In this document: one piece after another, positions 24,501 to 33,176 of the stretch | Layout of the letters: each line of letters starts with the position of its first letter | Position numbering within the stretch: the first letter of the stretch is position 1 | Assembly: GCA_963702035.1 (NCBI GenBank) | Contig: OY969700.1 | Location: forward strand, 2,046,001-2,110,000 | DNA length: 64,000 nucleotides | From: VRUE01 sp963702035 | GTDB taxonomy: Bacteria > Actinomycetota > Thermoleophilia > Solirubrobacterales > 70-9 | Direction: 5' to 3' | Notes under the pieces: generated by a model | Told to the model about the DNA's origin: nothing | Database searches by the model: none | Seen by the model: only the letters and a program-made list of their open reading frames with translations | Made by a program: the position numbers and the translations under genes

Positions 24501-25360
24501 TCGTGGTGGCCGACCTTTGTCACCTGGCATCCGAGCGACGAAAACCAGTGAGAGATGTACTCCGGACATCCTCCTGATTGCCGTGAGTTGGCAGGTGGCG
24601 TTATCGATCTGGTCGTGGCGGAAGTACCGTTGTAGGAGTCGCTCACCGTCATGCACGGCTGGAAGTTCACTTCGGTGGTCATCGCTCGCGGCTTGATCCG
24701 CGAGGCACAGTACTTATAGGTGGACGTCCTAGGAGGGACTGAAGAGCCCGTATCCGCAGCAACCCGGAGATAGGCGGCGCCTTCTCCATAGGGGCTCGCG
24801 GTCGGGATGATGGTCACAGAATGTGAGCCTGGACCCAGGCGGAAGCTGCCCTTGCTGAAGGCAGCATCGGTAAATGCGGTTTCGGGTTCTCCGTAGATGT
24901 ATGCGGAGCCGGGGGACGGACAGGTCGTCCCGTTGACCTGTGAGGTCCTTCCAATCGAGGTCCCGTTGTCGAAGATTTCAAATTCGTCGCCGCAGTCGTA
25001 GCTGTCAGTGATGCTGACGACGGTTGGCGAAGCGCTCGTGAAGTTGAAGGCTCCATCGGAGTTGACCTCGCCAACCTCCCCGAAATCAAATTCCGTCCAG
25101 CCCGAGCCGACTGCTATCGCCGGATCAGACGACCGAGCAGCCGAGGCGTCCGGCCCATTCGGTGTGGCCGTAGATGACTCTGCACCGGCGGCCGTCGGGG
25201 CATGCGCAAGGGCATTTGCCCCCAAGGCCAAGGCGGCCACGAGCAACGGCACCCGTACCCTGCTCGTCAGACCGGCTGCAGGCAGGTAAGCGCCCGGCCG
25301 TCTAATGATCGCCGCACACCGTACAGCCCCTGCGCCCCATAGGGCATTGAGTCCTCTCAT
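21527..25360 (-). CDS. Giant secreted protein with six CnaB/carboxypeptidase-regulatory-like repeats
   Basis: The 1277-aa product starts at ATG 25360 (GAGGGCACG before it). A long basic N-region leads to a signal helix (VRVPLLVAALALGANALAHA). Residues of about 85-390 form a Cys-containing N-terminal region with a beta-rich segment (VVSITDSYDCGDEFEIFDNG) and a CPEYISHWFSSLGCQ segment. After a Pro/Ala linker come six repeats of 98-108 aa of the type GKITGQVTSASGGEPIEGIE, VCA, GEYTISGL, YVTQYY, GTTSGIDAEM. An Ig-like domain follows (GEALNCSTGTWAGTPTPTYT), then a final beta-sandwich. The G(x)V...EPIEGI..C...GEY.I.GL pattern is that of SpaA/CnaB-like prealbumin folds. No LPXTG signal or catalytic motif is seen. 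It is probably a surface stalk or adhesin. Confidence 0.8.
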   Translation of the reverse strand: MRGLNALWGAGAVRCAAIIRRPGAYLPAAGLTSRVRVPLLVAALALGANALAHAPTAAGAESSTATPNGPDASAARSSDPAIAVGSGWTEFDFGEVGEVNSDGAFNFTSASPTVVSITDSYDCGDEFEIFDNGTSIGRTSQVNGTTCPSPGSAYIYGEPETAFTDAAFSKGSFRLGPGSHSVTIIPTASPYGEGAAYLRVAADTGSSVPPRTSTYKYCASRIKPRAMTTEVNFQPCMTVSDSYNGTSATTRSITPPANSRQSGGCPEYISHWFSSLGCQVTKVGHHDSGGSTTDYVKMKLSWATSVNGYAVLITDYEEDMLTLSVTTSATGAHTVSSAVALDSHWQIVTQLDLGFNACRDMTAASGGTCTRSASPGPAERGPASADATPARSAGPGTTERGPVPADGTPTGGITGEVSSASGGEPIEGIEVCALTNSEEFAGCSHTGPTGEYTISSLSEGSYKVAFYGAEMCGEEGCTQQNYVTQYYDDAASFSEAQGVSVTGTGTTSGIDAEMAEGGKITGQVTSASGGEPIEGIEVCALTNSEEFAGCSYTGPTGEYTIAGLASGEYKVEFYSSSSGYLTQYYENEASLSEAQGVSVTETGTTSGIDAEMVEGGKINGQVTSAFAGEPIEGIEVCALTSAEEFAGCSYTGPTGEYTIAGLASGEYKVEFYSSLSGYLTQYYENEASLSEAQGVSVTETGTTSGIDAEMVEGGKINGQVTSASAGEPIEGIEVCAESAGDKGSANCAYTDSSGEYTVSGLSTGTYAVAFYGGDVCGEEGCTQQNYVTQYYDDEASLSEAEGVNVTETGTTSGIDAEMVEGGKITGQVTSAPAGEPIEGIEVCAEPASGQRSANCAHTGSTGEYTISSLSEGSYKVRFYGAEACGEGGCTQQNYVTQYYENEASFSGAEGVSVTGTGTTSGIDARLAEGGKITGQVTSASGGEPIEGIEVCALTSAEESAGCADTDSSGEYTISGLGTGSYRVEFLIPPESGLDYAAQYYSDKLSQSEAEPVSVTAGSATPDIDAEMQPAAAMAPENTKLPQITGTPAVGEALNCSTGTWAGTPTPTYTYKWLRDGSAISGDVSSSYEVQPSDEGHILFCEVTATNTLGSKAATSDGVAVPVNSSIAGSGSTGGPAGPGQGEAANEEVPRARKVSPDATLAGTSLKVGASGKFVVKIVCPPGEASCTGTITLRTEHAVAKRKHRATVLTLASGSFTVTGGQSKKITLHLSAAGRKLLAHSHVLRVRVTILVRDPTGATHTGQTTVTLRVSKAKRGRH
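22270..24130. repeat. Six in-frame tandem repeats (about 294 or 324 bp) within the giant secreted protein
   Basis: The repeats run from TPTGGITGEVSS (near 24130) to GIDAEM-like DIDAEMQPA (near 22270). Two types alternate: short units without, and longer units with, the insert CGEEGCTQQNYV. Units 2 and 3 differ at only a few amino acids and are nearly identical in DNA (roughly 23235-23820), which shows recent duplication. The repeat number is likely to vary by slippage or recombination. Confidence 0.85.
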
Positions 25361-25683
25361 CGTGCCCTCAGCATTCCCTTTTGGAATCCGGGCGCAGCCA
25401 AGCGCCGTGCGAAAGCGGGAGATTGGCCATGTGCGGCGTCGTCGCCGACACGTTCAGAACTCGCGGGAGTAGTCGCACCCCGGCTCGTTACCCTTCGAGT
25501 CCGTTCCGGCATCCGCAGCGCTCTTCACGGCCGCGAACCGTAGCACCGTCGCCGAGTCCCGCGTTGCGCGGTCGGCGAGCAACTCAATCTTTTTTCATCC
25601 CTCCGCGACGTCAAGACGAAGCTCGACTCGCGTAGCCGCGCCGTCACGCGGTGGGCGCGAACGTCGGGTGCCCTCGGTGCGCT
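25361..25683. other. 323-bp gap between two secreted-protein genes
   Basis: No credible gene, repeat or hairpin was found. It must hold the promoter of the 1277-aa gene at 25360. The stretch near 25580-25600 contains the only T-rich run (CAATCTTTTTTCATCC), which may be part of the transcription end of the S53 peptidase gene. Confidence 0.5.
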
Positions 25684-28116
25684 TCACCTCTTTAAAAACC
25701 GCGACCGACATCTCACCATCCGCCGCTCCTTCAGTCTGCGTGCCCTTGCCAGCTTGCTCAGACGCGACTTCCCTCGCATCTTCTTGGCTGCTCCCTTCGC
25801 CCGCAGAAACGCTCGACGCGTCGCCCGCCTGCACTTACTATAGGCGCCCTTGTTGCCCTCCGTGACCCGTGATGACGTCGTCGAGCCCGCACCTCCTTGT
25901 CTCGAGGCAGCCCCGCCGCTGCCCGAAATCACGGGCTCTTGAGAACCCGTCGAGCCCGGAAATGGTGGCAGTATTTCGAAGGATGCCGTGACTTCGATGT
26001 CGCCCGAGAGCGTCACCGCGCATACCGAAGTTCCCGAACAGCCAGCCCCCGACCACCCAAGGAACATGGAGCCCGCCGTCGCCGTCGCGCTGAGAAACAC
26101 CTGCGTGCCTTCAGTGAAGGTTTCCGAGCAGGTCGATTCGCAGATCGTGTCTGCTGGCGAGACGAAGACCACGCCATGGCCGGAGCCAGACATCCCGATA
26201 GTGAGGACGGCGACGGGCGGCGCGGGCGGCGGCAGATACGTATAGAGGTCATCCGGCGTGGTGGCGCTTGCTACCCCATAGGGCCCGACCACCGTCACGT
26301 TGACCGAGCCTGGTTCGTGTTCCGGGCTGGTGGTCGTGATCGAGGTGTCGGTGGCGCTTTCCACCGGCGCGTAGCTCGTGCCGAATTCGACGTATTCGGC
26401 TTCTCCTAGATCAGCGCCGTCGATGGTCACCCCGGTGCCGCCCGCCGAGGGCCCTTCCACAGGCATGACGGAAGCGACGCGCGGCTGAGCGACGAAATAT
26501 TCGTAGTGATCGGCTTCCGAGGTCGCGCTGCGGAGGCCTTCTGAGTCCGTCACCGTAACGTTGACCAGGCCCGGTTCATAGGCGGGGGCTTCGACAGTTA
26601 TGGAGTCTTCGCTGTCGCTGATGATCGCCGCTCGTTCGGCGCCGAATTGGACGTGCTCGGGATTTTCCAGGCCCGTCCCTTCGATCGTCACAGTATTGCC
26701 GCCGCTGACCGATCCTCGCAGAGGCGAGACATCCGTCACCGTCGGTGGGGGCCCGGGCGGATTGCCGCCGAACGCCGTCAGCCCGTCCGGGGTTCCGACG
26801 CCGGTCGGCCCGTCGTATCCGGGCCCCGCGTTGCAGATCAAGGCTTCCGAGCAGTTGGCTTCTTCTTCTTCGACGGTGCATCCACCGGACCTCGAGCAAC
26901 CCCAGTTGGACCCGGAGACAACGTCGTGGAGCCCGCTCGTGCCGAGGTGGGAATACAGCGTCTGCGCCGGGTATTCGACCCCGTGTGCCCCGCCCGCGAG
27001 GGCGAAGGTGGCGGCGACGATCGGTGAGGCGAGGCTCGTCCCGCCCCACGTGCCCCAGCCATAATTGCCCGAGTCATAGATGGCCATGCCGGTGTAGGGA
27101 TCGGCGTCGGCGGCCACGTCGGCGGCCGCCCGCCTTGAGCCACAGCCGACCTCGGTCCAATTCGGTACCGCACTCTGCCATGGTGGCGCCGATTCTTCGT
27201 ATTCCGAGCAGCCGCTGCCCCCTTCTCTCCAAGCGGTCTCACTCGCCCAGGATTCTCCAGACATCGCGAGGCTAGTACCGCCGACGGCGACCACGGTCGG
27301 AAGCGAGGCAGGGGAGTTCGCGGCTTCGCCCCAGAATGTTTCCGCCCAGTTGTCGTAACCCCAGTCCCCGGTTGAAGCGGTTACGACCACCCCAGGGTGA
27401 TCGTAGAAGCTGCCCCAGCCACCCTCGGGTCCTCCATAGGAGTTGGAAATCTCGGTTGCCCCTTCGGCGGCGGCCGTGTCCACTGCTTGTCCCAGGTCGT
27501 AAGAAGAGGACGAGGAGGCCTCCACGAGAAGGATCTGGCAGTTCTGGCAGACAGCGTGAGCCGTCTGCACGTCGAGTGAGATCTCGCTCTCCCATTGCAA
27601 GTTCTTTTCGGGCAGAGGAGAGGAGCTTCCCCGCTGGTTGATCTTTCGGAAACAATGATTCGCCGTCGTGCATGCCGGCAATCCGAATTCTTCGTCGTAG
27701 ATACGGAGGTCTTGTTCGGCCGTGGGATCGTCGTAGGCGTTGACGATCCCGATCGTCTGCGCCTCGGGTGCGTCCAGTGGCAGGTTGTAGGCCTCGTGGA
27801 GGTCTTCCGGGCGTAGCCCGAACGCCGCCGCCGCGGCGCTGTCTCCAGCTTCCGCTCCCTGTCCCAGGGTTATGCCCAGCGGATGGGAGTGCGCGCGTGC
27901 GGCTGCGGTCTCCGGAACAAGCTTGTCCGCAAGGCAGCTCGCGTGCCCCGGAAGTGGAGCGCCGCATGCGGGCCTCACCGAGTAGTCAGAGGCGGGGAGT
28001 GGACGGCGCATACCGACCGCCGCCAAAGCACTGGACGACATGATGGAGATCGCCGCGAGCAGAACTAGCGCTGCGGCGAGCATTAATCCCCTGCGGCCGG
28101 TTGACCTCGGGTCCAC
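25684..28116 (-). CDS. Secreted S53-family (sedolisin-type) serine-carboxyl peptidase with TIG domains
   Basis: The 810-aa protein has a signal peptide (LMLAAALVLLAAISIMSSSA). A catalytic domain follows with the S53 triad in order: Glu and Asp in WESEISLDVQTAHAVCQNCQ, the oxyanion Asp region in VVVTASTGDWGYDN, and the nucleophile Ser in TWGGTSLASPIVAATFALAG. The C-terminal Ca-site segment VGTPDGLTAFGG is present. Two IPT/TIG Ig-like domains follow (VTDVSPLRGSVSGGNTVTIE and VASVMPVEGPSAGGTGVTID), then an InlB-type repeat with Cys pairs, and a very basic C-terminus. The usual long N-terminal propeptide is much shortened (about 100 aa). The enzyme would degrade proteins outside the cell, probably at acid pH as known for the family. 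Confidence 0.9.
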   Translation of the reverse strand: MDPRSTGRRGLMLAAALVLLAAISIMSSSALAAVGMRRPLPASDYSVRPACGAPLPGHASCLADKLVPETAAARAHSHPLGITLGQGAEAGDSAAAAAFGLRPEDLHEAYNLPLDAPEAQTIGIVNAYDDPTAEQDLRIYDEEFGLPACTTANHCFRKINQRGSSSPLPEKNLQWESEISLDVQTAHAVCQNCQILLVEASSSSSYDLGQAVDTAAAEGATEISNSYGGPEGGWGSFYDHPGVVVTASTGDWGYDNWAETFWGEAANSPASLPTVVAVGGTSLAMSGESWASETAWREGGSGCSEYEESAPPWQSAVPNWTEVGCGSRRAAADVAADADPYTGMAIYDSGNYGWGTWGGTSLASPIVAATFALAGGAHGVEYPAQTLYSHLGTSGLHDVVSGSNWGCSRSGGCTVEEEEANCSEALICNAGPGYDGPTGVGTPDGLTAFGGNPPGPPPTVTDVSPLRGSVSGGNTVTIEGTGLENPEHVQFGAERAAIISDSEDSITVEAPAYEPGLVNVTVTDSEGLRSATSEADHYEYFVAQPRVASVMPVEGPSAGGTGVTIDGADLGEAEYVEFGTSYAPVESATDTSITTTSPEHEPGSVNVTVVGPYGVASATTPDDLYTYLPPPAPPVAVLTIGMSGSGHGVVFVSPADTICESTCSETFTEGTQVFLSATATAGSMFLGWSGAGCSGTSVCAVTLSGDIEVTASFEILPPFPGSTGSQEPVISGSGGAASRQGGAGSTTSSRVTEGNKGAYSKCRRATRRAFLRAKGAAKKMRGKSRLSKLARARRLKERRMVRCRSRFLKR

Positions 28117-28257
28117 TGACGCGCATACTAGCCTGAGTTCTCTATTGACTCGTCGGCATGATGAGTCTCACCGGTGGGCATCCTTCCGGTTGGTGCTGGA
28201 GGCCGCATCGAGGACGAGCTCCCGGTCTCGCTCAGCTTCGCTATAGGATTGCGCCGC

Positions 28258-30078
28258 ATGGCGTATCGGCGATTTCGAGGATTCGGCATGAGCCCCTGGG
28301 GTAGATGCCAGGCCACTAGCGCGCTCCATAACGGCTCAGGTCAGGCAACTCCTCAGCTTTTCGTGATCCTTATCGGGGTGCTAATCGCTGCCGTTCTTTG
28401 CGGCGCATTCCCTGTAGCTGCGGGTGCGGCGCCCGTCTCGTATTTCCCGCTACCCGGCGGCAAGGAAAACACCATCGACGATCTCACGGTCGCCAACGAC
28501 GGAACGCTGTGGGTGGCCCAATCGTTGAGCACTGGCCCCTACAACTCTGAACGTCACATGCGGATCCTCCACGTCAGCCAGAGTGGAACGCTGCTTTCGA
28601 CCACGCCCAGCCAGGAAGGCGAACCGATCTTCTCAGAAATGGTCCCGGCCTCCGATGGCGGCGTCTGGGTCAATGCCTTTCCGGGCCTCGAGCACATCGC
28701 CTCCGACGGTTCGGTGGACGACATCGCCGACCCCGCTGGGGGCGGGATGAACCTTGTCGCTGGACGCGATGGGAGAGCATGGTTGCAGCACTGCACCTTC
28801 ACGTACCCATCCACTGGCACTGAAGAACACTGCGAAGCGGCGGCCGTCAGCATCGGAGGGGAAGTTCAAACGTACGACCTCTCCGGCTTCGGGCAGACTT
28901 GGCCTGCCGGGGCAACGAGCGCGGGCGGCATCTATACCAGTGTTGCCACCGAAACCGGGGTCTGGTTTTGGAAACTCGTCAGCTTTGGTGGCGCACCACC
29001 CACAGGGACCGCCGAGTTTGTCTCCTATCAAGGGACCGGCACCCCAGTCGGCGCGATTCCCCCGCAAGGGTTCCTCATGGCGCCGGCTGCAGGCGATTCC
29101 GTGTGGTGGCTGAACAACGAAGGGTTGGGCGGAGCGACGATCGGTCAGATTAACGTCGCCGGTCATCTCAGTGATACACAGCGCATGGGCAACCTCTCGG
29201 AGTACCTCGAACACCCGGATTCGTTCACTGCTGATCCAGGTAGAGAAGATGACCTGATCTGGGCGCAGAACGCGACCTGGAACGATGAATTCGATGGTCA
29301 GATCGGAGTAGCCGGACTCAATGGATCAAACACCGGATTCTTGGTCGAACACGACGCCACCGCCGTCCCGACCAGCACCCCGGACTTTTGGTCTGGCTCC
29401 TGCACGTTTGGTGTGAGGCTATATCAGGCAACCGATGGCGCACTGTGGACCATCTCCGGCGGGCATCCTGATCGCTTGACTCGCCAGCAGCTCAACGGGC
29501 AGTTCTCGACGTTCCTGCTGAATGGAGCTTCCGAATTCACCGGCGAAGAGGAGACGGGCGTCTGGGGGATGGTGGAATCAGGCCCAGACGAACTTTGGTT
29601 CACCCTGAACACGCCGCATGGGCCAGAACTGGCACGTCTCGATCCGCTCGATCCGCCTCCGGCAGAGCCGAGGATGCCCAAATACGGATCGGAAACGACC
29701 GAACGTCGGCCCATACATAAACATCGGCAGCGGAACCGGGCTGTTCTCAAGCTCTTGAACTCCCTGATCTCGCAGACCCGCTTGCAGCTCCATCACCACA
29801 CTGGGTCGAGAGGCCATCTCGAGTTGAATGCCTCGTTCCCGACCGCCGGTACGGTCGCGATAACTCTCGCTCGCCGACGTAAGCGCCACCGGCAGATCCT
29901 GATAGGCGGTAAGCGGCATGGGGCATCTGGAAATCAGACGCTGCTCGTTGCCTTTCGCCCCGCATTGCGTCATCTTCTCCGCGGGCACGATGTCACCAAG
30001 GCATCGATTGTGGCCAGCTTCCGCCCAGCTGGCAGTAAGCGGGTGGCCAAGCGGTCATCCATGCTGCTGCACCGATGA
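28258..30078 (+). CDS. Secreted beta-propeller protein (Vgb/SMP-30-like)
   Basis: Start ATG 28258 is chosen; an upstream TTG-type extension to 28174 lacks support. The 606-aa product has an export helix (QLFVILIGVLIAAVLCGAFP, then VAAGAAPV). About 420 residues follow made of propeller-like blades with recurring W and G patterns (VANDGTLWVAQSL, ASDGGVWVNAFPG, ATDGALWTISGGH, SGPDELWFTLNT). This resembles virginiamycin B lyase-type propellers, but the conserved catalytic His motif of true Vgb was not located, so no lyase function is assigned. A basic C-terminal beta domain follows (TVAITLARRRKRHRQILIGG). It is divergent from the S53 gene. Confidence 0.7.
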   Translation: MAYRRFRGFGMSPWGRCQATSALHNGSGQATPQLFVILIGVLIAAVLCGAFPVAAGAAPVSYFPLPGGKENTIDDLTVANDGTLWVAQSLSTGPYNSERHMRILHVSQSGTLLSTTPSQEGEPIFSEMVPASDGGVWVNAFPGLEHIASDGSVDDIADPAGGGMNLVAGRDGRAWLQHCTFTYPSTGTEEHCEAAAVSIGGEVQTYDLSGFGQTWPAGATSAGGIYTSVATETGVWFWKLVSFGGAPPTGTAEFVSYQGTGTPVGAIPPQGFLMAPAAGDSVWWLNNEGLGGATIGQINVAGHLSDTQRMGNLSEYLEHPDSFTADPGREDDLIWAQNATWNDEFDGQIGVAGLNGSNTGFLVEHDATAVPTSTPDFWSGSCTFGVRLYQATDGALWTISGGHPDRLTRQQLNGQFSTFLLNGASEFTGEEETGVWGMVESGPDELWFTLNTPHGPELARLDPLDPPPAEPRMPKYGSETTERRPIHKHRQRNRAVLKLLNSLISQTRLQLHHHTGSRGHLELNASFPTAGTVAITLARRRKRHRQILIGGKRHGASGNQTLLVAFRPALRHLLRGHDVTKASIVASFRPAGSKRVAKRSSMLLHR

Positions 30079-30348
30079 CTATCGGCCGGACCCTCGAGAC
30101 TCGCTTTCGTCAAGGGTATAGGTCTCGTCCGGGTCCGCAGCCCCCTCCCGCGCCGTGGGTGCCCTCATCCTCATGGCTATCCGATTCCGTCAGGTTCCGT
30201 GCCCACCGCTGTCTTGTGGGCTCACCAGCACTCAGCGATGCGACCACGGATGAACATCCACGTCTTGCCACTGTAGGCCTTGCCATCGGGCAGTGGCTCA
30301 TCAGGTAGCTCGGAAGGTAGCTCGGCACCAGGTCCGCTGATAGCCTGG

Positions 30349-31599
30349 ATGATGATGCAGGGACGGTTGCGGCGCACCGCGTGGGGCCTCGGGGCGCTCC
30401 TTCTCTTGGTCCTTGCGGGCCCATCACCGGCAGCTGCGACGGTCACCCGCTCCGATTGGCTCGGGCGGGTCAACGAAATTCGATCTGCCTCCCAGTTGCC
30501 GCCGGTGGTGGATGAACAGGCCTGGAGCGCCGGCATCCTCGCGCACCTCAACTACCTCCGGAATACGCCCGAGAACCTCTTCGAAGGAGTCAGCGCTCAC
30601 ACTGAGACTCCGGCCAGCCCCTACTACACGCCAGAAGGCGCCAAGGAGGCTGAAAGCAGCGACCTCGGAGGCGGAGACACCAACGTCGAAGCGATCGACA
30701 ACTGGCTCTCCGCGCCCTTCCACGCGGTCGGGATGCTTCGACCTGGCCTCGAAAAGGTCGCCTTCGCTCGTGTCCAGAGCGGCAGCGCGGGCCTCGACGT
30801 GATCAGCGGGCTCAACTACGACGCCCCGCCGAAGCTGGTCCTATTCCCGGGCCCGAACAGCACGATCGACCTCGCGCACTACACGGGTGAGTCGCCGGCG
30901 CCGATCGACACCTGCCTTGCCGAGCACCCGGGAGGGGACTATGACTCCTCCGGCCTGCCGCTGATCGCGCTGCTCACCGAATCGCCCGATCCGGGTCTCA
31001 GCGCCACCATGACCCTGCCCGACGGGAGCCAAATCAGCAGTGTCGGCAACGACCTCTGCGTCGTCACCGCCAGCACCTTCGTCACCCACGACGCCATCTA
31101 TGGGTTGACCGGCAAGAGCATCCTCTCCTCCGACAATGCCGTGTTCTTGGTCCCCCGCCTGGCGCTCGTCGCCGGCCGCTACTCGGTGACCATCTCCCAA
31201 CCCGGCAAGCCCGATATCGCGTGGTCCTTCAACAGCGAACCGAAGCCGGAAATCTCTTATCCACAGCTGAACCTCAAAGCTCGCGGATCGAAGTTGCGGA
31301 TCGAAGCAGACAAGAGGCTGGTCGGCCACGCGGCGACCGTTTCGATCCAGCGCAACTGGGTGCCCTGCGGGCTGATCCTCCATGACCCTCGCTGCACCTG
31401 GGTCAGGAAGGGGCAGATCCTCCATCGGCGCCTTAGGCTCGCCAAGGTCACGAAGGTTCGCTTCCGAGCGCCGGGACGCTGGGAACGGGTGGCTCTCCAC
31501 GTACGAACGAAGGGCTTTGAAGCAGAAGAATTCCACTACCCGCCGACCACGGCGTCGACTGTGCTCATCGGCCCGAAGCCCCACCACGCGGCACGCTGA
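30349..31599 (+). CDS. Secreted CAP/SCP-domain protein
   Basis: The start lies in an ATGATGATG run at 30349; no clear ribosome site is seen. The 416-aa product has a signal peptide (GLGALLLLVLAGPSPAAA). A CAP-like domain follows: WLGRVNEIRSASQLPPVVDE, AWSAGILAHLNYL, HTETPASPYYTPEGAKEAE, VEAIDNWLSAPFHAVGMLRP. The spacing of the two His (AHLNYL and APFHAVGM) fits the CAP cavity. The second half is a beta-rich region without a match (LPDGSQISSVGNDLCVVTAS). CAP proteins are exported and have diverse roles, including lipid binding and cell-wall contact. Confidence 0.8.
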   Translation: MMMQGRLRRTAWGLGALLLLVLAGPSPAAATVTRSDWLGRVNEIRSASQLPPVVDEQAWSAGILAHLNYLRNTPENLFEGVSAHTETPASPYYTPEGAKEAESSDLGGGDTNVEAIDNWLSAPFHAVGMLRPGLEKVAFARVQSGSAGLDVISGLNYDAPPKLVLFPGPNSTIDLAHYTGESPAPIDTCLAEHPGGDYDSSGLPLIALLTESPDPGLSATMTLPDGSQISSVGNDLCVVTASTFVTHDAIYGLTGKSILSSDNAVFLVPRLALVAGRYSVTISQPGKPDIAWSFNSEPKPEISYPQLNLKARGSKLRIEADKRLVGHAATVSIQRNWVPCGLILHDPRCTWVRKGQILHRRLRLAKVTKVRFRAPGRWERVALHVRTKGFEAEEFHYPPTTASTVLIGPKPHHAAR

Positions 31600-31817
31600 C
31601 AGGCCGCCACCCGGTGAAGTGCATCACCAGTCCCGGGCAGGCACCGAGCAGCCGCTCACTCGAGCGCCAGGCCTCCCGGACTGCAGCGTGTCCCCGACGA
31701 CGTGCGGCCGCGTGATTTGCACTCAACCCGCATACGAAGGGCACCCGTCGGCGCGCCGTGGCTCCGGTAGGCTCGCGTCGCACTGTGGCTTGTCGATCGC
31801 TGGACGCAGAAGCGGGG

Positions 31818-32765
31818 GTGCGGGTGTCCCTTGCACTCCTCGCCCTCCTGGCTCTCGCCGGCCTCCTCGGGGGCTGCGGAGGCTCCACATCAGCCCAGTC
31901 GCGGTCGATCGCGATCTCCGCAGCCGGCTGGGAGTCCCTGGCGAGCGACATGAGCCTCGCCGCCTTGCGCCGCGATGCTCCGCAGATCGGGGACTGCAAA
32001 CTGAGCGTCGCCGGGAAGCACCCGAAAACCATGGAGCTCACCGACTGCCGAGGCGGGCGTCGCGGGACCATCACCCAGGGCGGCCCGCGCCGCGCGCCAA
32101 CCTGCAGCGAGCAGTCCGGCACCGTCCGCTGCTCGGTGCAAAGCGGCGTCCGGGTCACGGTCGAGGCCCCACGGCCCGGGCCCGCCGCCGCGCTGCTCAA
32201 GCAGACGATCGAAGTCGTCAACGCAGCGATCCCTGACAAAGCGGCCGTGTGGGGCACCTGGCTCGAACCGAGCCTGAACGAACCGAAGGGCTCGCTCACG
32301 CTGGCCTCGCCACGACACGTCGCCGAAGCGAACGTGAAGCCTTGCGCAGCCGGCAGGAGCGCGGCTGCGATGCTGGGCCGACTGGAAGTGAGCAAGAGGA
32401 CCGCTCGGCACGTCGCGGGGCGGGGAGTGCACCTGCTGATGATCGAGAAGCCAACCGCCGATCGCAGCTTCTCGATGTCTATCAACGGCGAATGCCGCAG
32501 GAGCAGAGCCGGGGTTCTGCGCGGGCCGGCGATCGAGATGACCGCCTCCCGGATGAGGCCCTTCGTGCTGGTGATACCGGGCTACTACTCCGGTGCCCCT
32601 TCCCACGGACGGCGGGAGCGGCTGCGGGGACTGATGCTCGAACCGAGGCTGTATCGGGGCGAAAGGCGAAACCAGCTCCCCGGAACCATGCTCGCCCAGC
32701 CAGAAGACCGCGAAGCCACCGCGGGACAGGTCCCTCTGATCAGCTCGGCCTGGGCCGAAGGCTAG
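31818..32765 (+). CDS. Lipoprotein of unknown function
   Basis: Start GTG 31818 gives 315 aa. The lipobox is LLGGC (ALLALLALAGLLGGCGG), so the protein is lipid-anchored on the outer face of the membrane. The mature part contains several Cys pairs (IGDCKLSVAGKHPKTMELTD, APTCSEQSGTVRCSVQ) and a C-terminal FVLVIPGYYSGAPSHGRRER. No family is recognised. A second GTG two codons later could also be used. Confidence 0.65.
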   Translation: MRVSLALLALLALAGLLGGCGGSTSAQSRSIAISAAGWESLASDMSLAALRRDAPQIGDCKLSVAGKHPKTMELTDCRGGRRGTITQGGPRRAPTCSEQSGTVRCSVQSGVRVTVEAPRPGPAAALLKQTIEVVNAAIPDKAAVWGTWLEPSLNEPKGSLTLASPRHVAEANVKPCAAGRSAAAMLGRLEVSKRTARHVAGRGVHLLMIEKPTADRSFSMSINGECRRSRAGVLRGPAIEMTASRMRPFVLVIPGYYSGAPSHGRRERLRGLMLEPRLYRGERRNQLPGTMLAQPEDREATAGQVPLISSAWAEG

Positions 32766-32859
32766 GAGTCCCCCGCCGAACTCCCCGCGGGCACCAGCAC
32801 CTACAGGCAGGGCCCGGTCATGCCGGGTCAGCGCCACCGCCATGACATCTCGGCCTCGC

Positions 32860-33061
32860 TCAACGATTGAGGCAGCGGGCGGTCCCGCCGGCGTCTTCGA
32901 GCCAGATCACGCTTTTACCGCGAGTCAGCTTGAAGAGGCCGGTGTATCCGCGCTCGCCGCGGTCGGTCCATCCGTGAAGGGACGCGCTGCGCAGGCAGCG
33001 ATGCGCGAAGCGCAGCGAGTAGCGGCAGGGGACCCTGTGTGCGAACACGACCAGCGCCACG
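32860..33061 (-). pseudogene. C-terminal half of a small secreted SC-ARR-family gene cut by the IS21-family element
   Basis: This frame encodes VALVVFAHRVPCRYSLRFAH, then RCLRSASLHGWTDRGE, then LTRGKSVIWL. Joined to 35653-35830 after removing the element and one CCACG duplication, it forms one uninterrupted frame of 125 codons with a signal peptide. Its VPC..SLRF, HGW and a basic turn before VIWL place it in the small secreted family described in the findings. It has no start of its own and is not expected to be expressed. Confidence 0.75.
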
Positions 33062-33176
33062 TGGGTGTAGACATCTCAACTGGCCCCACTATCGACGCTT
33101 GAACTGGCCCCACCTCCGTCCGAACCACGGCTGACGCTGAGCGCTCTATTGAGCGCGAGGCGGAGGTCGGGAGGGA

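Noticed and set aside
28258..30078. Assignment as virginiamycin B lyase
   Set aside because: The propeller pattern fits, but the catalytic His motif of Vgb was not found, so only a propeller fold is claimed.
32842..33102. Small + strand frame of 86 codons left of the IS21-family element
   Set aside because: It is antisense to the interrupted secreted gene and runs into the element end; no ribosome site or recognisable protein.
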